Below are positions 1 through 9,219 of a stretch of 64,000 nucleotides of DNA, piece by piece. A model generated the notes under the pieces. That model did not search any database, was not told where the DNA came from, and worked only from the letters and a program-made list of their open reading frames with translations. The translations under genes and the position numbers were made by a program. The DNA is taken from contig DATGIL010000110.1 in NCBI GenBank assembly GCA_035295745.1, forward strand, positions 1 to 64,000, written 5' to 3'. This DNA is from JAIQFL01 sp035295745. Lineage in GTDB: Bacteria > Acidobacteriota > Terriglobia > Bryobacterales > Bryobacteraceae. How positions within the stretch are numbered: the stretch's first letter is position 1; each line of letters starts with the position of its first letter.

Positions 1-19
1 GCGTTAAATCCCGGGGGTT

Positions 20-36
20 TGGGGGCAGAGCCCCCA
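20..36. repeat. GC-rich hairpin in intergenic DNA
   Basis: A perfect 7-bp inverted repeat (TGGGGGC, loop AGA, GCCCCCA) lies at the left edge. It has no T-tract on either side, so it is not a convincing intrinsic terminator. From 37 to 145 nothing else is recognised. Confidence 0.4.
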
Positions 37-145
37 AGAGGCCAGTAGACTGCCGACCCCTGAAGTGCCACCTGGATGGTGCGGATCCGATCGTCACCAA
101 TCTCATCGGCGTTTCTGTTACCACTCACGCCGGTCACTACCGGAT

Positions 146-365
146 GTGGCGCAAACACTCGTGTTTGCAGCGTCGAGACTCATCTCGACGCTTTTCGCTG
201 TGTGCGCCAAATCCGGCTGCACCGAGGATGACTGATGGACGAACTGCGCAGGAGCCCCCTGAATAAGCCGTGAGAGGCACCGAAAAGCACTTCGCCGCAC
301 CGTGCTAGACGCCCGAAAAGCGTCGAGATGAGTCTCGACGCTGCAAACAGGAGTGTTTGCGCCAC
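146..365. repeat. Inverted pair of double-hairpin elements (REP/BIME-like)
   Basis: Two copies of a ~50-bp element face each other, at 146-197 (reverse) and 316-365 (forward), around a 118-bp centre with no recognised gene. Each copy reads CGAAAAGC..., then a 9-bp hairpin (GCGTCGAGA / TCTCGACGC), then a 7-bp hairpin (GCAAACA / TGTTTGC), then GCGCCA. Both hairpins have NGAG loops. The same paired layout recurs at 3472-3631 and 46975-47156. The architecture resembles bacterial interspersed mosaic elements; no RAYT-type transposase is present in the window. Confidence 0.8.
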
Positions 366-381
366 GTCTCTGCCAGGTTCG

Positions 382-1791
382 CTACGTGCGCGGCAGGAGG
401 TGTTTCTGCACTTTGCCCATGGCATTGCGCGGCAGCCTCTCCACCACGATGAATTCCCGCGGCGCCTTGAAAGACGCCAGCTTCGCGCGGCACCGCTCCG
501 CCAGAACCGCGCAGTCGATCGCGCTCTTCAGCACGACATACGCCACAGGCACCTCTCCGCGTAGTCGATCGGGGACGCCCGCCACGGCGGCCTCCGCGAC
601 CTCCTCCTGCTCCTGCAGGAACTCCTCGATCTCGCGCGGGTAGATGTTGAATCCGCCCGAGATGATGAGGTCGCTGCGTCGCCCAGAGAGGGTGTAGTAG
701 CCGTCCGGAGACCGCTCCGCCACGTCGCCGGTGCGGAACCAGCCGTCAGCGAAAGCGGTACGCGTGGCCTCTTCGCGGCGCCAATAGCCGGAGAAGACGT
801 TCGGCCCCTTGAGGTACAACTCACCCTCCACCAGCTTCACGGAAACACCGGGCAGGGGCAGTCCCACACTGCCGGGACGCCGCTCGCCTACATACGGATT
901 GCTGATGTTCATCAGCGTCTCGCTCATGCCGTAGCGTTCCAGGATGGTGTGGCCGAAGCGGGCGCGGAACTCCTCCAGCACCTGCGCCGCGAGCGGCGCG
1001 GAACCGCTCACGAAAAGGCGCATGAATCCGCCAATTGCGCGCGCCTGCTCCTCCGGAATCTCGAGCATCCGCACGTAGATCGTGGGCACACCGAAGAAGA
1101 GTGTCGGGCGAAAGTCGAGAAACGTCTCGGCCGCCCTGGCGTGCTCGAATCGCGGCAGCAGCCGCATGCGGCAGCCCGAGATCAGCCAGCAATGCAGGCC
1201 ATTCCCCAACGCGTGAACGTGAAAGAGCGGCAGGCCGAGGAGGAACCGGTCGGCACTGGTGATTTGCCAGCAGGTGAGAAGATTGAGCGCGTTGGCGGCG
1301 AAGTTGTGATGCGTGAGCACGGCGCCCTTGGAAGCTCCCGTGGTGCCGGACGTGTAGATGATGCCCGCCGGATGGTCGCCGTCGAGCACCGCGTCCGGTC
1401 GCGTCGCCGGTTGACCGGCAGCTTCTGCAGTTAACTCCGCGGGCTTCCACACAGGGACGGCGCATTCGATAGCGGCATCCGATACCACCGCGGAAGGTGC
1501 GGCATCGGTGAGGATATGAGCCATTTCGCGGTCGCGGTAGAGGATGTTGATGGGGACGAAGATGACGCCCAGCTTTACGCACGCAATGTAGATGTCGATC
1601 ATCTCGACGGAGTTGGCGAGATAGACCGCGAGGCGGTCGCCGGCGCTCAGCCCGCGCGCCGCGAACAGGTGCGCGAGCCGGTTGCTGCGCTCGTCGATCT
1701 CGCCGAACGTGAAGGACCGGCCCTCGAACTCGAGCCCCACGGAGTCGCGGCGGCCGGTGAACGACAGATCGAACAAGTTGGTCAGATTCAA
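382..1791 (-). CDS. Acyl-CoA synthetase, malonyl-CoA ligase (MatB)-like
   Basis: An ANL-superfamily adenylate-forming ligase of 469 aa that activates a carboxylic acid to its CoA thioester in the cytoplasm. Visible motifs are the P-loop YTSGTTGASKG (about residue 142), the A5-type YGMSET (about 283), FRTGD, and a C-terminal NAMGKVQK that supplies the catalytic lysine. The stretch around YGMSETLMNISNP, followed by GSVGLPLPGVSVK, is the pattern I associate with malonyl/methylmalonyl-CoA synthetases, so malonate is the best substrate guess, but this is inference. The start chosen is TTG 1791, whose bases overlap the TGA of the upstream MFS gene; no ATG lies nearby in frame. The tight overlap suggests translational coupling within a rhodanese-MFS-ligase operon. 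Confidence 0.85.
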   Translation of the reverse strand: MNLTNLFDLSFTGRRDSVGLEFEGRSFTFGEIDERSNRLAHLFAARGLSAGDRLAVYLANSVEMIDIYIACVKLGVIFVPINILYRDREMAHILTDAAPSAVVSDAAIECAVPVWKPAELTAEAAGQPATRPDAVLDGDHPAGIIYTSGTTGASKGAVLTHHNFAANALNLLTCWQITSADRFLLGLPLFHVHALGNGLHCWLISGCRMRLLPRFEHARAAETFLDFRPTLFFGVPTIYVRMLEIPEEQARAIGGFMRLFVSGSAPLAAQVLEEFRARFGHTILERYGMSETLMNISNPYVGERRPGSVGLPLPGVSVKLVEGELYLKGPNVFSGYWRREEATRTAFADGWFRTGDVAERSPDGYYTLSGRRSDLIISGGFNIYPREIEEFLQEQEEVAEAAVAGVPDRLRGEVPVAYVVLKSAIDCAVLAERCRAKLASFKAPREFIVVERLPRNAMGKVQKHLLPRT

Positions 1792-3059
1792 ACGGGAAGC
1801 TCCTTGCCGCGCGTTTCTTCGCCCCAGGGCAGCATCACCAGCCCGATCAGGAACGCGATGGAGGTGAGCGCGACCGGAGTCCCGATGGTGTGCATGCGCG
1901 CGACTCCGGCGCCCACCAGGAACGTGATGCCGGCCGCGACGAATCGGCCAAACGACGTGGCAAATGCGAACGCGCTGCCGCGGCACTCGGTGCGATATTG
2001 TTCCGGCAGCCAAAGCGTGTAGACGGCGAAATTCGCGCCGCCCACGCCAAGGAAGAAGAGGCACACCAGGAACCAGAAGAGCGCATGTTCGCGCAGATAG
2101 AAGACGTACCCGAATCCGATCGCAATGAACACGAACATCAGCGCGAAGTAGCCGCCCAAAGCGGCGCGCCGTCCGAAGCGTGCCGCGGCGAAAGGCAGCG
2201 GCAGGCATCCTAGAATCGTGCCGGCAGCCAGCAGCATGGTCGCCCACGACGCGATGCGGGCCGCTTCCGCCGGGCTTGAGCCTCCGCGCGTCGCGAGGTA
2301 CGTGACCGAAGAAGGCACGTACACCGATCCTGCCCACAGGCCCACCATCGAGACCAGTAACAATGCGGCATTCACCAGCGTGCGCCTGCGGTACTCCACG
2401 GAAAATAGTGCGCGGAACGAGTCACCTGCCGTCCACTTTTGTCCCAACTGCGCGACGCGCCGCTGCCAGCGATGTGGCTCCGCCACTCCGTAGCGGATGA
2501 ACGCGACGAGGAGGGCCGGTGTTCCGCCTACGGCAAACACGGCACGCCAGCCGTAGCGCGACCCAACGATATAGTTCACAATGGCGGCCAGGAATACGCC
2601 GAAGTAGTACCCGGTATGCATCCAGGCGGCGCCTTGCGGGCGGCGCGACTCGGGCCACTCCTCGGCGACAAATACGCCGCCCAGCGTCCACTCGCCTCCG
2701 ATGCCTACGCCTGCCAGGAATCGGAAAAGTGCGAGTTGCCACACGCCCGCGGCTACCGATCCCAGAAACGTGAACAGCGAGTAGCAGACGATGGTAAAGA
2801 CTAGCGTACGGACGCGGCCGAAGCGGTCGGCGACGGGTCCCCAGAGAAAGGCGAATCCCCAGCCCGTCAGGAAGATCGCGAAGAGAATGCCGCCGTAGTA
2901 GCCGATGTTTTCCTGATTGGCGGCGACGCCCGACCTCGGCAGCAATTCACGCAGCGCGGGCACCAGCACTAACGCGTAGAGGAAGGAGTCCATGCCGTCG
3001 AGCGCCCATCCGGCCCACGAGGCCCAGAAGCCCCGAATCTGATTCGACGTCAGGGTCAC
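1788..3059 (-). CDS. Major facilitator superfamily transporter
   Basis: A 12-segment MFS permease of 423 aa, inner membrane. The loop GGEWTLGG...EEWPESRR at about residue 120 and the preceding WGPVADRFGRVRT repeat signature resemble the metabolite:H+ symporter/sialate-type branches; the substrate cannot be read from sequence. I prefer the GTG start at 3059, which overlaps the rhodanese stop codon (GTGA); an in-frame ATG at 3095 would give 12 more residues and a 40-bp overlap. The neighbouring CoA ligase makes import of a small organic acid plausible, but that is inference from context only. Confidence 0.85.
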   Translation of the reverse strand: MTLTSNQIRGFWASWAGWALDGMDSFLYALVLVPALRELLPRSGVAANQENIGYYGGILFAIFLTGWGFAFLWGPVADRFGRVRTLVFTIVCYSLFTFLGSVAAGVWQLALFRFLAGVGIGGEWTLGGVFVAEEWPESRRPQGAAWMHTGYYFGVFLAAIVNYIVGSRYGWRAVFAVGGTPALLVAFIRYGVAEPHRWQRRVAQLGQKWTAGDSFRALFSVEYRRRTLVNAALLLVSMVGLWAGSVYVPSSVTYLATRGGSSPAEAARIASWATMLLAAGTILGCLPLPFAAARFGRRAALGGYFALMFVFIAIGFGYVFYLREHALFWFLVCLFFLGVGGANFAVYTLWLPEQYRTECRGSAFAFATSFGRFVAAGITFLVGAGVARMHTIGTPVALTSIAFLIGLVMLPWGEETRGKELPV

Positions 3060-3421
3060 TCCAGGGGCAGTCCGGACTCTTTCAACGCCCGCCATCCGCC
3101 ATCGAGGGAGATTGCGTTTTCGTAGCCCATCTTCTGGAGATTGTCGGCTACCAGTGCGGAGCGGAAGCCGCCGCCGCAGTACAGCACCAGGGTCGTCGAC
3201 TTGTCAGGCACCTTGGTCTCGATATCGCGCTCGATGATTCCTTTGCTCAGGTGCATCGCGCCTGCGACATGGCCCGCGTCCCACTCGCGATCTTCGCGCG
3301 TGTCTACCAGGATGTGCGGCTTGCTTTCCGCCACCATCTTCTTGTAGACATCCAGATCGATCTCCTGCACGCGCGACTTGGCGTCGTTCACCAGATTTAG
3401 AAATCCAGGATTGTGCACCAT
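3056..3421 (-). CDS. Rhodanese-like domain protein
   Basis: A single rhodanese domain of 121 aa. The active-site loop is YCGGGFRS with the sulfur-accepting Cys at residue 82, and the CH2A-like segment DTREDREWDAGHVAGA spans about 40-55. It probably acts as a soluble sulfurtransferase or sulfur carrier. It is first in an overlapping operon with an MFS transporter and a CoA ligase; why these are linked is unclear. The start ATG at 3421 has an AGGAGACC ribosome-binding site just upstream on the minus strand. Confidence 0.9.
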   Translation of the reverse strand: MVHNPGFLNLVNDAKSRVQEIDLDVYKKMVAESKPHILVDTREDREWDAGHVAGAMHLSKGIIERDIETKVPDKSTTLVLYCGGGFRSALVADNLQKMGYENAISLDGGWRALKESGLPLE

Positions 3422-3471
3422 TCGGTCTCCTCAATCGAGTTTCGTCTCGATTCTCTCATAGCTCCGAGGCG

Positions 3472-3631
3472 TGGCGCAGAGACTCCTCTCGGCCGCCTCG
3501 GCACTCATGCCGAGGCTTTTCGATCGGTCCGAAATGCTTGACCCCCGGGTCTTTCGCGCCGACAGGAATTGGTCGGCACACGAAAAGCGTCGAGCGAAGT
3601 CTCGACGCGGCAAACAGGGTGTTTGCACCGC
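3472..3631. repeat. Second inverted pair of double-hairpin elements
   Basis: Reverse copy at 3472-3522 and forward copy at 3582-3631, around a ~60-bp centre, filling the rhodanese-murA gap. The reverse copy has different stem sequences (GCCTCGGCA / TGCCGAGGC and GAGA / TCTC) but the same pairing and the same TGAG and GGAG loops. Stem changes are therefore compensated, which supports selection on, or propagation of, the folded structure. Confidence 0.8.
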
Positions 3632-3645
3632 GGCGGCATGTCAGG

Positions 3646-4902
3646 TCAGTCTACGCGGCGGATGTCTGCTCCCACTTGCGCGAGTTTGGTCTCGATCTTT
3701 TCGTAGCCGCGATCGATGTGGTAGACGCGATCGATCACCGTCTCTCCCTTGGCTACTAGAGCTCCGAGCACTAGAGAGGCGCTGGCTCGCAGATCAGACG
3801 CAATCACGCCGGCGCCCGTCAATTCGCGCGGGCCCGCGATGATTGCCTGTTTACCATCCAGGCGAATATTGGCGCCCATGCGCGCCAACTCCTGGGCATG
3901 CATGAACCGGTTTTCGAAAATCGTCTCCACCACAATCGCGATTCCTTCGGCTTGTGTCATCAGCGCCATGTATTGCGCCTGCAGATCGGTCGCGAAGCCG
4001 GGGTACTCCTCGGTGGTCATGTCCACCGAGCGGAGCCGTCCCCCGCCGCGCACTCTCAAGGTGGTGGCGTCGGGCTGTGTCACATCCACGCCGGCCTGTT
4101 GCAGTTTAGACACGAGCGCGCCCAAGTGCTCGGGATCGCAGCCGGTTACAGTGAGATCGCCGCCCGTGATTGCTCCGGCGACCAGGAAGGTCCCGGCTTC
4201 GATCCGGTCGGGGATGATGGTGTGCTCCGCGCCATGCAACCGTTCAACGCCTTGGATTCGAATCTCGGAAGTGCCTGCCCCTTCGATGCGCGCTCCCATC
4301 TGCGTGAGCAGATTGGCCAGGTCCACCACCTCCGGCTCGCGGGCCGCATTGTGGAGCACGGTCTCGCCCTTTGCCAGTACGGCGGCCATCATCAGGTCTT
4401 CGGTGCCAGTGACGGTGATGCGGTCGAAGCTCACCGACGCGCCATGCAGTCCTTCGGGCGCCTCGGCTTCGATGTACCCGTAGGCCTGATTGATGCGGGC
4501 CCCGAGTTGCTCCAGTCCCAGGATGTGCAGATTGATGGGACGCGCTCCAATGGCGCAGCCCCCGGGGAGGGAAACGCGCGCGCGGCCGCAGCGGGCTACC
4601 AGCGGGCCCAGCACCAGGCTGGAAGCGCGCATCGTCTTCACCAGTTCATAAGGCGCCTCTGGGCAAACGATCTTCTCGGTGTGCAGGCGGACCGTCTCGC
4701 CCTCCACTTCGGCAGTCGACCCGATATCGATCAGCAGCCGCTGCATGGTGCGGATGTCGCGTACGCGCGGAATCCGGTGCAGAATCACCGGCTCTTCGGT
4801 GAGCAGCGCCGCGGCTAGCGCGGGGAGCGCTGAATTCTTCGATCCATTGGTAGGGATCTCTCCCTTAAGGGCGTTTCCGCCCGCGATCACAAACTTATCC
4901 AT
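3646..4902 (-). CDS. murA: UDP-N-acetylglucosamine 1-carboxyvinyltransferase MurA
   Basis: First committed step of peptidoglycan synthesis: transfers enolpyruvate from PEP to UDP-GlcNAc in the cytoplasm. At 418 aa it matches the usual length. Lys22 and Asn23 (SKNSALP) and the flexible-loop cysteine Cys116 (SLPGGCAIGARP) are present; that Cys is the fosfomycin target in the family, so no Cys-to-Asp resistance variant is seen. RAS...GPLVAR and the C-terminal RGYEKIE..L segments are typical. The start ATG at 4902 is chosen because the conserved MDKFVIAGG begins there. It lies 7 bp after murQ, so the two are very likely co-transcribed. Confidence 0.97.
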   Translation of the reverse strand: MDKFVIAGGNALKGEIPTNGSKNSALPALAAALLTEEPVILHRIPRVRDIRTMQRLLIDIGSTAEVEGETVRLHTEKIVCPEAPYELVKTMRASSLVLGPLVARCGRARVSLPGGCAIGARPINLHILGLEQLGARINQAYGYIEAEAPEGLHGASVSFDRITVTGTEDLMMAAVLAKGETVLHNAAREPEVVDLANLLTQMGARIEGAGTSEIRIQGVERLHGAEHTIIPDRIEAGTFLVAGAITGGDLTVTGCDPEHLGALVSKLQQAGVDVTQPDATTLRVRGGGRLRSVDMTTEEYPGFATDLQAQYMALMTQAEGIAIVVETIFENRFMHAQELARMGANIRLDGKQAIIAGPRELTGAGVIASDLRASASLVLGALVAKGETVIDRVYHIDRGYEKIETKLAQVGADIRRVD

Positions 4903-4909
4903 AGTAAGA

Positions 4910-5803
4910 TCACTCTCTTGCGAGAGCCTTCGATATCCTTCCGGCCGCGGCCGCCAGCCGCTCGGCCGCTGCCTCGCGGCCAACTCCGGTCTTCGCCATG
5001 ACAATTGCCACCCGCACGGTGTTGCCCGACTCCGCCAATAAATCGCCGGCGCGTTCATAGGAAACTTCCGCGGCTTGTGAGATGATACGCCGCGCGCGAT
5101 CCACCAGCTTCACGTTAGTCGGTTGCACATTCACCATCAGGTTGCCGTAGACGTATCCCAACCGGATGAACGTACCTGTGGAGAGCATGTTGAGTACCAG
5201 TTTCTGCGCGGTGCCCGCCTTGAGCCGCGTGGAACCGGCGACCACCTCGGGCCCGACCAGCGGACTGATGGCGATGGAGACCGCGCGGGCCAGTTCCGAA
5301 CCGGGCGAGCAACAGAGTCCCACTGTAACCGCACCCAGACGATTCGCTTCGGCCACGGCGCCGAGTACGTAAGGCGTCCGGCCGCTCGCCGTGATGCCGA
5401 CCAGCACGTCGCGGGCAGTGAATCCGTGCGCTAGAAGGTCGCGGACACCGGCCGCCGGGTCGTCTTCAGAGGTCTCGCTGGCGCGGGTGAGGGCGCGCTC
5501 GCCACCGGCCATGATGCCCTGTACCAGATCGGGCGGCACGCTGAAGGTGGGCGGGCACTCGGAAGCATCCAGGACGCCCAAACGACCGCTGGTACCTGCG
5601 CCGAGATAGAAGAGCCGTCCGCCACGTTCGATTGCCGCAACCGCTGCATCCACCGCACGGGCGATCGCGGGAATCTCTCGTTCCACGGCATCGGCCACCT
5701 TATGGTCCTCGGCATTGATAATGCGGAGTGCCTCTTCCGTGGGTAGAGCATCGATGTGCGCCGACGCGGGATTGGGCTGTTCGGTGAGAAGATTTTCCAG
5801 CAT
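4910..5803 (-). CDS. murQ: N-acetylmuramic acid 6-phosphate etherase MurQ
   Basis: Cleaves the D-lactyl ether of MurNAc-6-phosphate to give GlcNAc-6-phosphate in peptidoglycan recycling. 297 aa, family-typical. The SIS domain carries LGAGTSGRLGVLDASECPPTF with catalytic Glu82, and SEDD with Glu113; both correspond to the two acidic catalytic residues of E. coli MurQ. The start ATG at 5803 precedes the conserved NLLTE..N. It is upstream of and adjacent to murA, so recycling and de novo synthesis of the wall appear coupled at transcription. No PTS or anhMurNAc kinase gene is adjacent. Confidence 0.96.
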   Translation of the reverse strand: MLENLLTEQPNPASAHIDALPTEEALRIINAEDHKVADAVEREIPAIARAVDAAVAAIERGGRLFYLGAGTSGRLGVLDASECPPTFSVPPDLVQGIMAGGERALTRASETSEDDPAAGVRDLLAHGFTARDVLVGITASGRTPYVLGAVAEANRLGAVTVGLCCSPGSELARAVSIAISPLVGPEVVAGSTRLKAGTAQKLVLNMLSTGTFIRLGYVYGNLMVNVQPTNVKLVDRARRIISQAAEVSYERAGDLLAESGNTVRVAIVMAKTGVGREAAAERLAAAAGRISKALARE

Positions 5804-5869
5804 GCCGTTCAGTTCCAGCCTACCAAACCGATTGGCCCTAATCCTGTTTTTGCGATATGAATAGGATGC

Positions 5870-6712
5870 ATGACTTATCGCATCCTGGCGTCTCGACACT
5901 CGGCGTTCTACAGTCCCTTGCTCTGCGCGGTGCGGTTCCTGCGCGATGCGGGTGCGGATGCTTCGTATGGGGTGCTCGGAGCCGGACAGCGCACGTACGT
6001 GATGTTGCGCGAAGGGCAGGTGGATATCGTGCAATCGGCGGTCTCGTCGAACTGGGGTCCGCGGGAGCAGGGAATCGAACCGCTGCCGGTGCACTTTGCG
6101 CAAATCAATCAGCGCGACGGGTTCTTCCTGGTGGGGCGCGAGCCGGATCTGGCATTTGAGTGGAAGCGGTTGGAGGGGCGCACGCTTTTGGCGGATCACG
6201 GACTCCAACCGCTGGTCATGCTGCAATACGCCGTGAAGTCGAACGGAACCGATTGGGACAAGATCCGCATTGTAGATGCAGGATCGCCGGCGAAGATGGA
6301 AGCTGCTTTCCGCGCCGGCACCGCAGACTACGTGCATCTGCAGGCTCCGATCGGGTCAGGCGAAGTTGTCGCGGCGGTGGGTGCATGCGTGCCTCCGGTC
6401 GCGTTCAGTAGTCTCTGCTGCGCGCGAGAGTATCAGAAGACGCCGCAGTATCGCGAGTTTCTGAAGGTTTACCAGAATGCCCGCGAGTGGGTCCGTTCGG
6501 CCCCGGTGGAAGAAGCGGCCGCCAAGGTATCGCCGTTCTTTCCAGGCGTGGCCGATCATGCCCTGCGGGATGCGATTCGACGGTATCAGGCTTTGGGGTG
6601 TTGGGGCGGAGAGATCGAGATTCCACGGGATCTGTACGAGCAGTCGCTGAATGTCTTTCAGGCCGCGCGTTCGATTGCCTGGCGTCATCGTTATGAAGAA
6701 GTGGTGGGATAG
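5870..6712 (+). CDS. Periplasmic-binding-fold protein, NMT1/THI5-like
   Basis: A 280-aa protein with the type II solute-binding fold pattern of nitrate/sulfonate/thiamine-precursor binding proteins: an N-terminal SAFYSPLLCAVRFL...GADASYGVL, then VDIVQSAVSSNW and the ligand-side segment GSPAKMEAAFRAGTADYVHLQ. It has no signal peptide and no ABC permease or ATPase next to it, so it may be a cytoplasmic ligand-binding or enzymatic member rather than a transporter component. Transcribed divergently from murQ across a 66-bp gap. Confidence 0.6.
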   Translation: MTYRILASRHSAFYSPLLCAVRFLRDAGADASYGVLGAGQRTYVMLREGQVDIVQSAVSSNWGPREQGIEPLPVHFAQINQRDGFFLVGREPDLAFEWKRLEGRTLLADHGLQPLVMLQYAVKSNGTDWDKIRIVDAGSPAKMEAAFRAGTADYVHLQAPIGSGEVVAAVGACVPPVAFSSLCCAREYQKTPQYREFLKVYQNAREWVRSAPVEEAAAKVSPFFPGVADHALRDAIRRYQALGCWGGEIEIPRDLYEQSLNVFQAARSIAWRHRYEEVVG

Positions 6713-6785
6713 GAAATCAGGGATTTTAGTTCCCCGGAGCAAATTCGAAAATCAGACTGTGGCGGCAGACTTGGCGAACGCCCCC

Positions 6786-6834
6786 AAAAGCGTCGGGATG
6801 AGTTTCGACGCGGCAAACGCGCGCGCTTGCGCCA
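6786..6834 (+). repeat. Single double-hairpin element
   Basis: A lone forward copy of the element seen at 146-365. Its first stem (GCGTCGGGA / TTTCGACGC) is kept only if two G-T pairs are counted, which would be G-U pairs in RNA; the loop is TGAG. The second stem is degenerate. It sits between convergent genes. Confidence 0.65.
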
Positions 6835-6844
6835 GGGCTGCTCC

Positions 6845-7948
6845 TCACCCCCAGACTTCGTCCGCCACTTCGACGATCCGGCGGAGTTTGGCCCACTGCT
6901 CTTCCTCCGCCAGCAGGTTACCCTCCTCGGTGCTGGCGAAGCCGCATTGCGGGCTCAAACAGAGTTGTTCCAGGTCCACGTACTTCGCCGCCTGATCGAT
7001 GCGACGTTTGAGTTCGTCCTTCGACTCCAGGCCTCCTTGCTTGGAAGTTACCAGCCCGAGCACCACCACCTTGTTCTTGGGCAGCAGGCGCAGCGGCTCG
7101 AAACCACCGGCACGCTCGGTATCGAACTCCATGAAATAAGCATCGGCGCCGATCTGCTGGAACAGGATCTCCGCAATCGGCTCGTAGCCGCCTTGCGCGA
7201 TCCAACTGGATCGGAAGTTCCCGCGGCATAAATGCATTGTGATCACCATGTCGGCGGGACGGCTGCCGATGGCGGTGTTGATCATGTCGGCATAGACGCG
7301 GGGGAGAGACTCCGGATCGTCGCCGCGATCGCGGAGAATCTGGCGCTGCTCCTCGTCGCACAGGTAGGCCAGGTTCACTTCATCAAGTTGCAGGTATCGG
7401 CAGCCCTCCGCCGCGAAGGCGTCAATAGCGCCGCGATACGCCGTCCCAAGGTCCTGGTAGAAGGGCTCCATATCGGGATAGACCGAGGGGTCAACGGCAC
7501 GTCGTCCGCCGCGAAAATGCAGCACGCTGGGAGACGGGATCGTCATTTTGGGCACGGTTCTCGTGTGATATCGCAGGAATCGAAAGTGGCCGAGCATGGG
7601 GTGCGACGAGAAACCGACCTTTCCCGTGACGCGCAGTCCTTTGGCCTGTGTTTCGATGCCACCTTTAAAAGCGATGCCGTGGTCGGCATGGAACGACTCC
7701 ACGCCATCCAGGCGTTCGAGAAAGTCGAAGTGCCACATCGCGCGGCGAAACTCGCCATCGGTTGCGCTCTTCAATCCGGCGGCAGCCTGTTTGGCGATAA
7801 CCTCTTCGATCGCGGAATCTTCAATGGCGCGGAACTCTTCGGGCGCGATTTCGCCACGCTCGCGACGTGCCCTCGCCTCTTTGAGTGCGGGCGGGCGTAA
7901 CAGGCTGCCGACATGGTCGGCACGAAAGGGGGGTGCGGTTCGGGTCAT
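6845..7948 (-). CDS. Cobalamin-independent methionine synthase-like methyltransferase
   Basis: A single-domain member of the MetE C-terminal family (367 aa, like B. subtilis YxjG/YxjH) rather than full-length two-domain MetE. It opens with FRADHVGSLLRP. Candidate zinc ligands are the HxC of MHLCRGN (about 238-240), a glutamate in FMEFDTERAG, and a late Cys in SPQCGFAS (about 331). Members transfer methyl groups to thiols; the donor here is unknown. The ATG overlaps the stop of pobA (ATGA), which ties it to aromatic catabolism. A role in demethylating methoxylated or methylated substrates is possible but is inference. Confidence 0.8.
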   Translation of the reverse strand: MTRTAPPFRADHVGSLLRPPALKEARARRERGEIAPEEFRAIEDSAIEEVIAKQAAAGLKSATDGEFRRAMWHFDFLERLDGVESFHADHGIAFKGGIETQAKGLRVTGKVGFSSHPMLGHFRFLRYHTRTVPKMTIPSPSVLHFRGGRRAVDPSVYPDMEPFYQDLGTAYRGAIDAFAAEGCRYLQLDEVNLAYLCDEEQRQILRDRGDDPESLPRVYADMINTAIGSRPADMVITMHLCRGNFRSSWIAQGGYEPIAEILFQQIGADAYFMEFDTERAGGFEPLRLLPKNKVVVLGLVTSKQGGLESKDELKRRIDQAAKYVDLEQLCLSPQCGFASTEEGNLLAEEEQWAKLRRIVEVADEVWG

Positions 7949-9144
7949 GTGGGTTCTCCAAGCGAATCGAATGGCAGGCCAACATAGTTCTCGGCCAGAA
8001 ATGTGGCGGCGGCGCGCGAGGTGGTGACCGCTTCCAACTCCGCCAGTTGGCGGCGATGGTCGAATTCAGTCCCGCCGCATGCACGGTGGAGCATCGAGGT
8101 CATCCACCAGGAAAAGTGTTGCGCGCGCCACACGCGCCCCAGGCAGATCTGCGAGTAGCGTTGCAGCAGGGTCTCAGTGCGATTGCGATAGAAGCAGGCG
8201 ATGGCGCGTGAGAGAACGCGCACATCAGCGGCCGCGAGGTTGAGGCCTTTGGCGCCGGTGGGAGGCACGATGTGAGCGGCGTCGCCGGCGAGAAAGAGGC
8301 GGCCATACCGCATCGGCTCGGCAACGAAACTGCGCATCGCGGTGACGCCCTTTTGCAGAATCGGCCCTTGCCGCATCGGGAAGTCGCCGCGTGTTTGGAA
8401 ACGCGTGTGCAACTCGTGCCAGATGCGGTCGTCCGGCCACCGGGAGAGGTCTTCTTCGGGAGCGCATTGCAGGTAGAGGCGGCTGACCGCGGGAGAACGC
8501 ATACTGAGCAATGCGAATCCACGCTCGTGGCACGCGTAGATCAGCTCTTCAGATGCCGGCGGCGCCTGCGCGAGGATGCCCAGCCATGCGAACGGATAGA
8601 CCTTCTCGAAGAACTGCAGGGAGCCTGTTGGAATCGACGGGCGGCAGATTCCATGGAAGCCGTCGCATCCCCCGATGAAGTCGCAGCCGATCTCGTACTC
8701 TTCATCTTGATGCATGAAGCGGATGCGCGAGTTGGAGTTGTCGAAGTCGTGAATGCTTGCCTCGTGGGCGTCAAACCAGATCGGTCCGCCGGCGGCGAGC
8801 CTGGCTCGGATCAAATCCTTGACGACTTCGTGCTGTCCGTAGACGGTGATCGCACGGCCGGTGAGAGCGTGCAGGTCGATGCGGTGAGCCTCGCGGCGGA
8901 AGCGCAATTCGATACCGTGATGGATGAGCCCTTCACGTCGCATCCGATCGCCGGCTCCGGAGGCGTTCAGCAGATCGACGGTGCCTTGTTCCAGCACGCC
9001 GGCGCGGATCCGCTCTTCCACGTGGCTGCGGCTGCGGCTTTCGATCACTACCGACTCGATTCCTTCCAGATGCAGGAGGTGGGAAAGCAGAAGGCCCGCC
9101 GGTCCGGCTCCCACGATGCCGACCTGAGTCCGGATCGTTTTCAT
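7945..9144 (-). CDS. pobA: 4-hydroxybenzoate 3-monooxygenase
   Basis: FAD-dependent aromatic hydroxylase converting 4-hydroxybenzoate plus NADPH and O2 to protocatechuate. 399 aa. The N-terminal dinucleotide motif is GAGPAG (residues 12-17), the DG motif is CDGFHG, and the second FAD motif is LFLAGDAAHIVPPTGAKG at about 285-302. The segment ERIRAGVLEQGT matches PobA rather than other group A hydroxylases. No protocatechuate ring-cleavage genes lie in the window. It follows the PQQ dehydrogenase gene by 75 bp on the same strand and overlaps the methyltransferase gene downstream. Confidence 0.9.
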   Translation of the reverse strand: MKTIRTQVGIVGAGPAGLLLSHLLHLEGIESVVIESRSRSHVEERIRAGVLEQGTVDLLNASGAGDRMRREGLIHHGIELRFRREAHRIDLHALTGRAITVYGQHEVVKDLIRARLAAGGPIWFDAHEASIHDFDNSNSRIRFMHQDEEYEIGCDFIGGCDGFHGICRPSIPTGSLQFFEKVYPFAWLGILAQAPPASEELIYACHERGFALLSMRSPAVSRLYLQCAPEEDLSRWPDDRIWHELHTRFQTRGDFPMRQGPILQKGVTAMRSFVAEPMRYGRLFLAGDAAHIVPPTGAKGLNLAAADVRVLSRAIACFYRNRTETLLQRYSQICLGRVWRAQHFSWWMTSMLHRACGGTEFDHRRQLAELEAVTTSRAAATFLAENYVGLPFDSLGEPT

Positions 9145-9219
9145 CGCGAGGAGGGGTGCGGCGCAGGATTCCCAGCCGCGCGCGCAAGCAAGCGGTCTTC
9201 GGCTCCTATCCGCAGCCAG

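Noticed and set aside
20..36. GC hairpin at the left edge as a rho-independent terminator
   Set aside because: No run of T follows on either strand.
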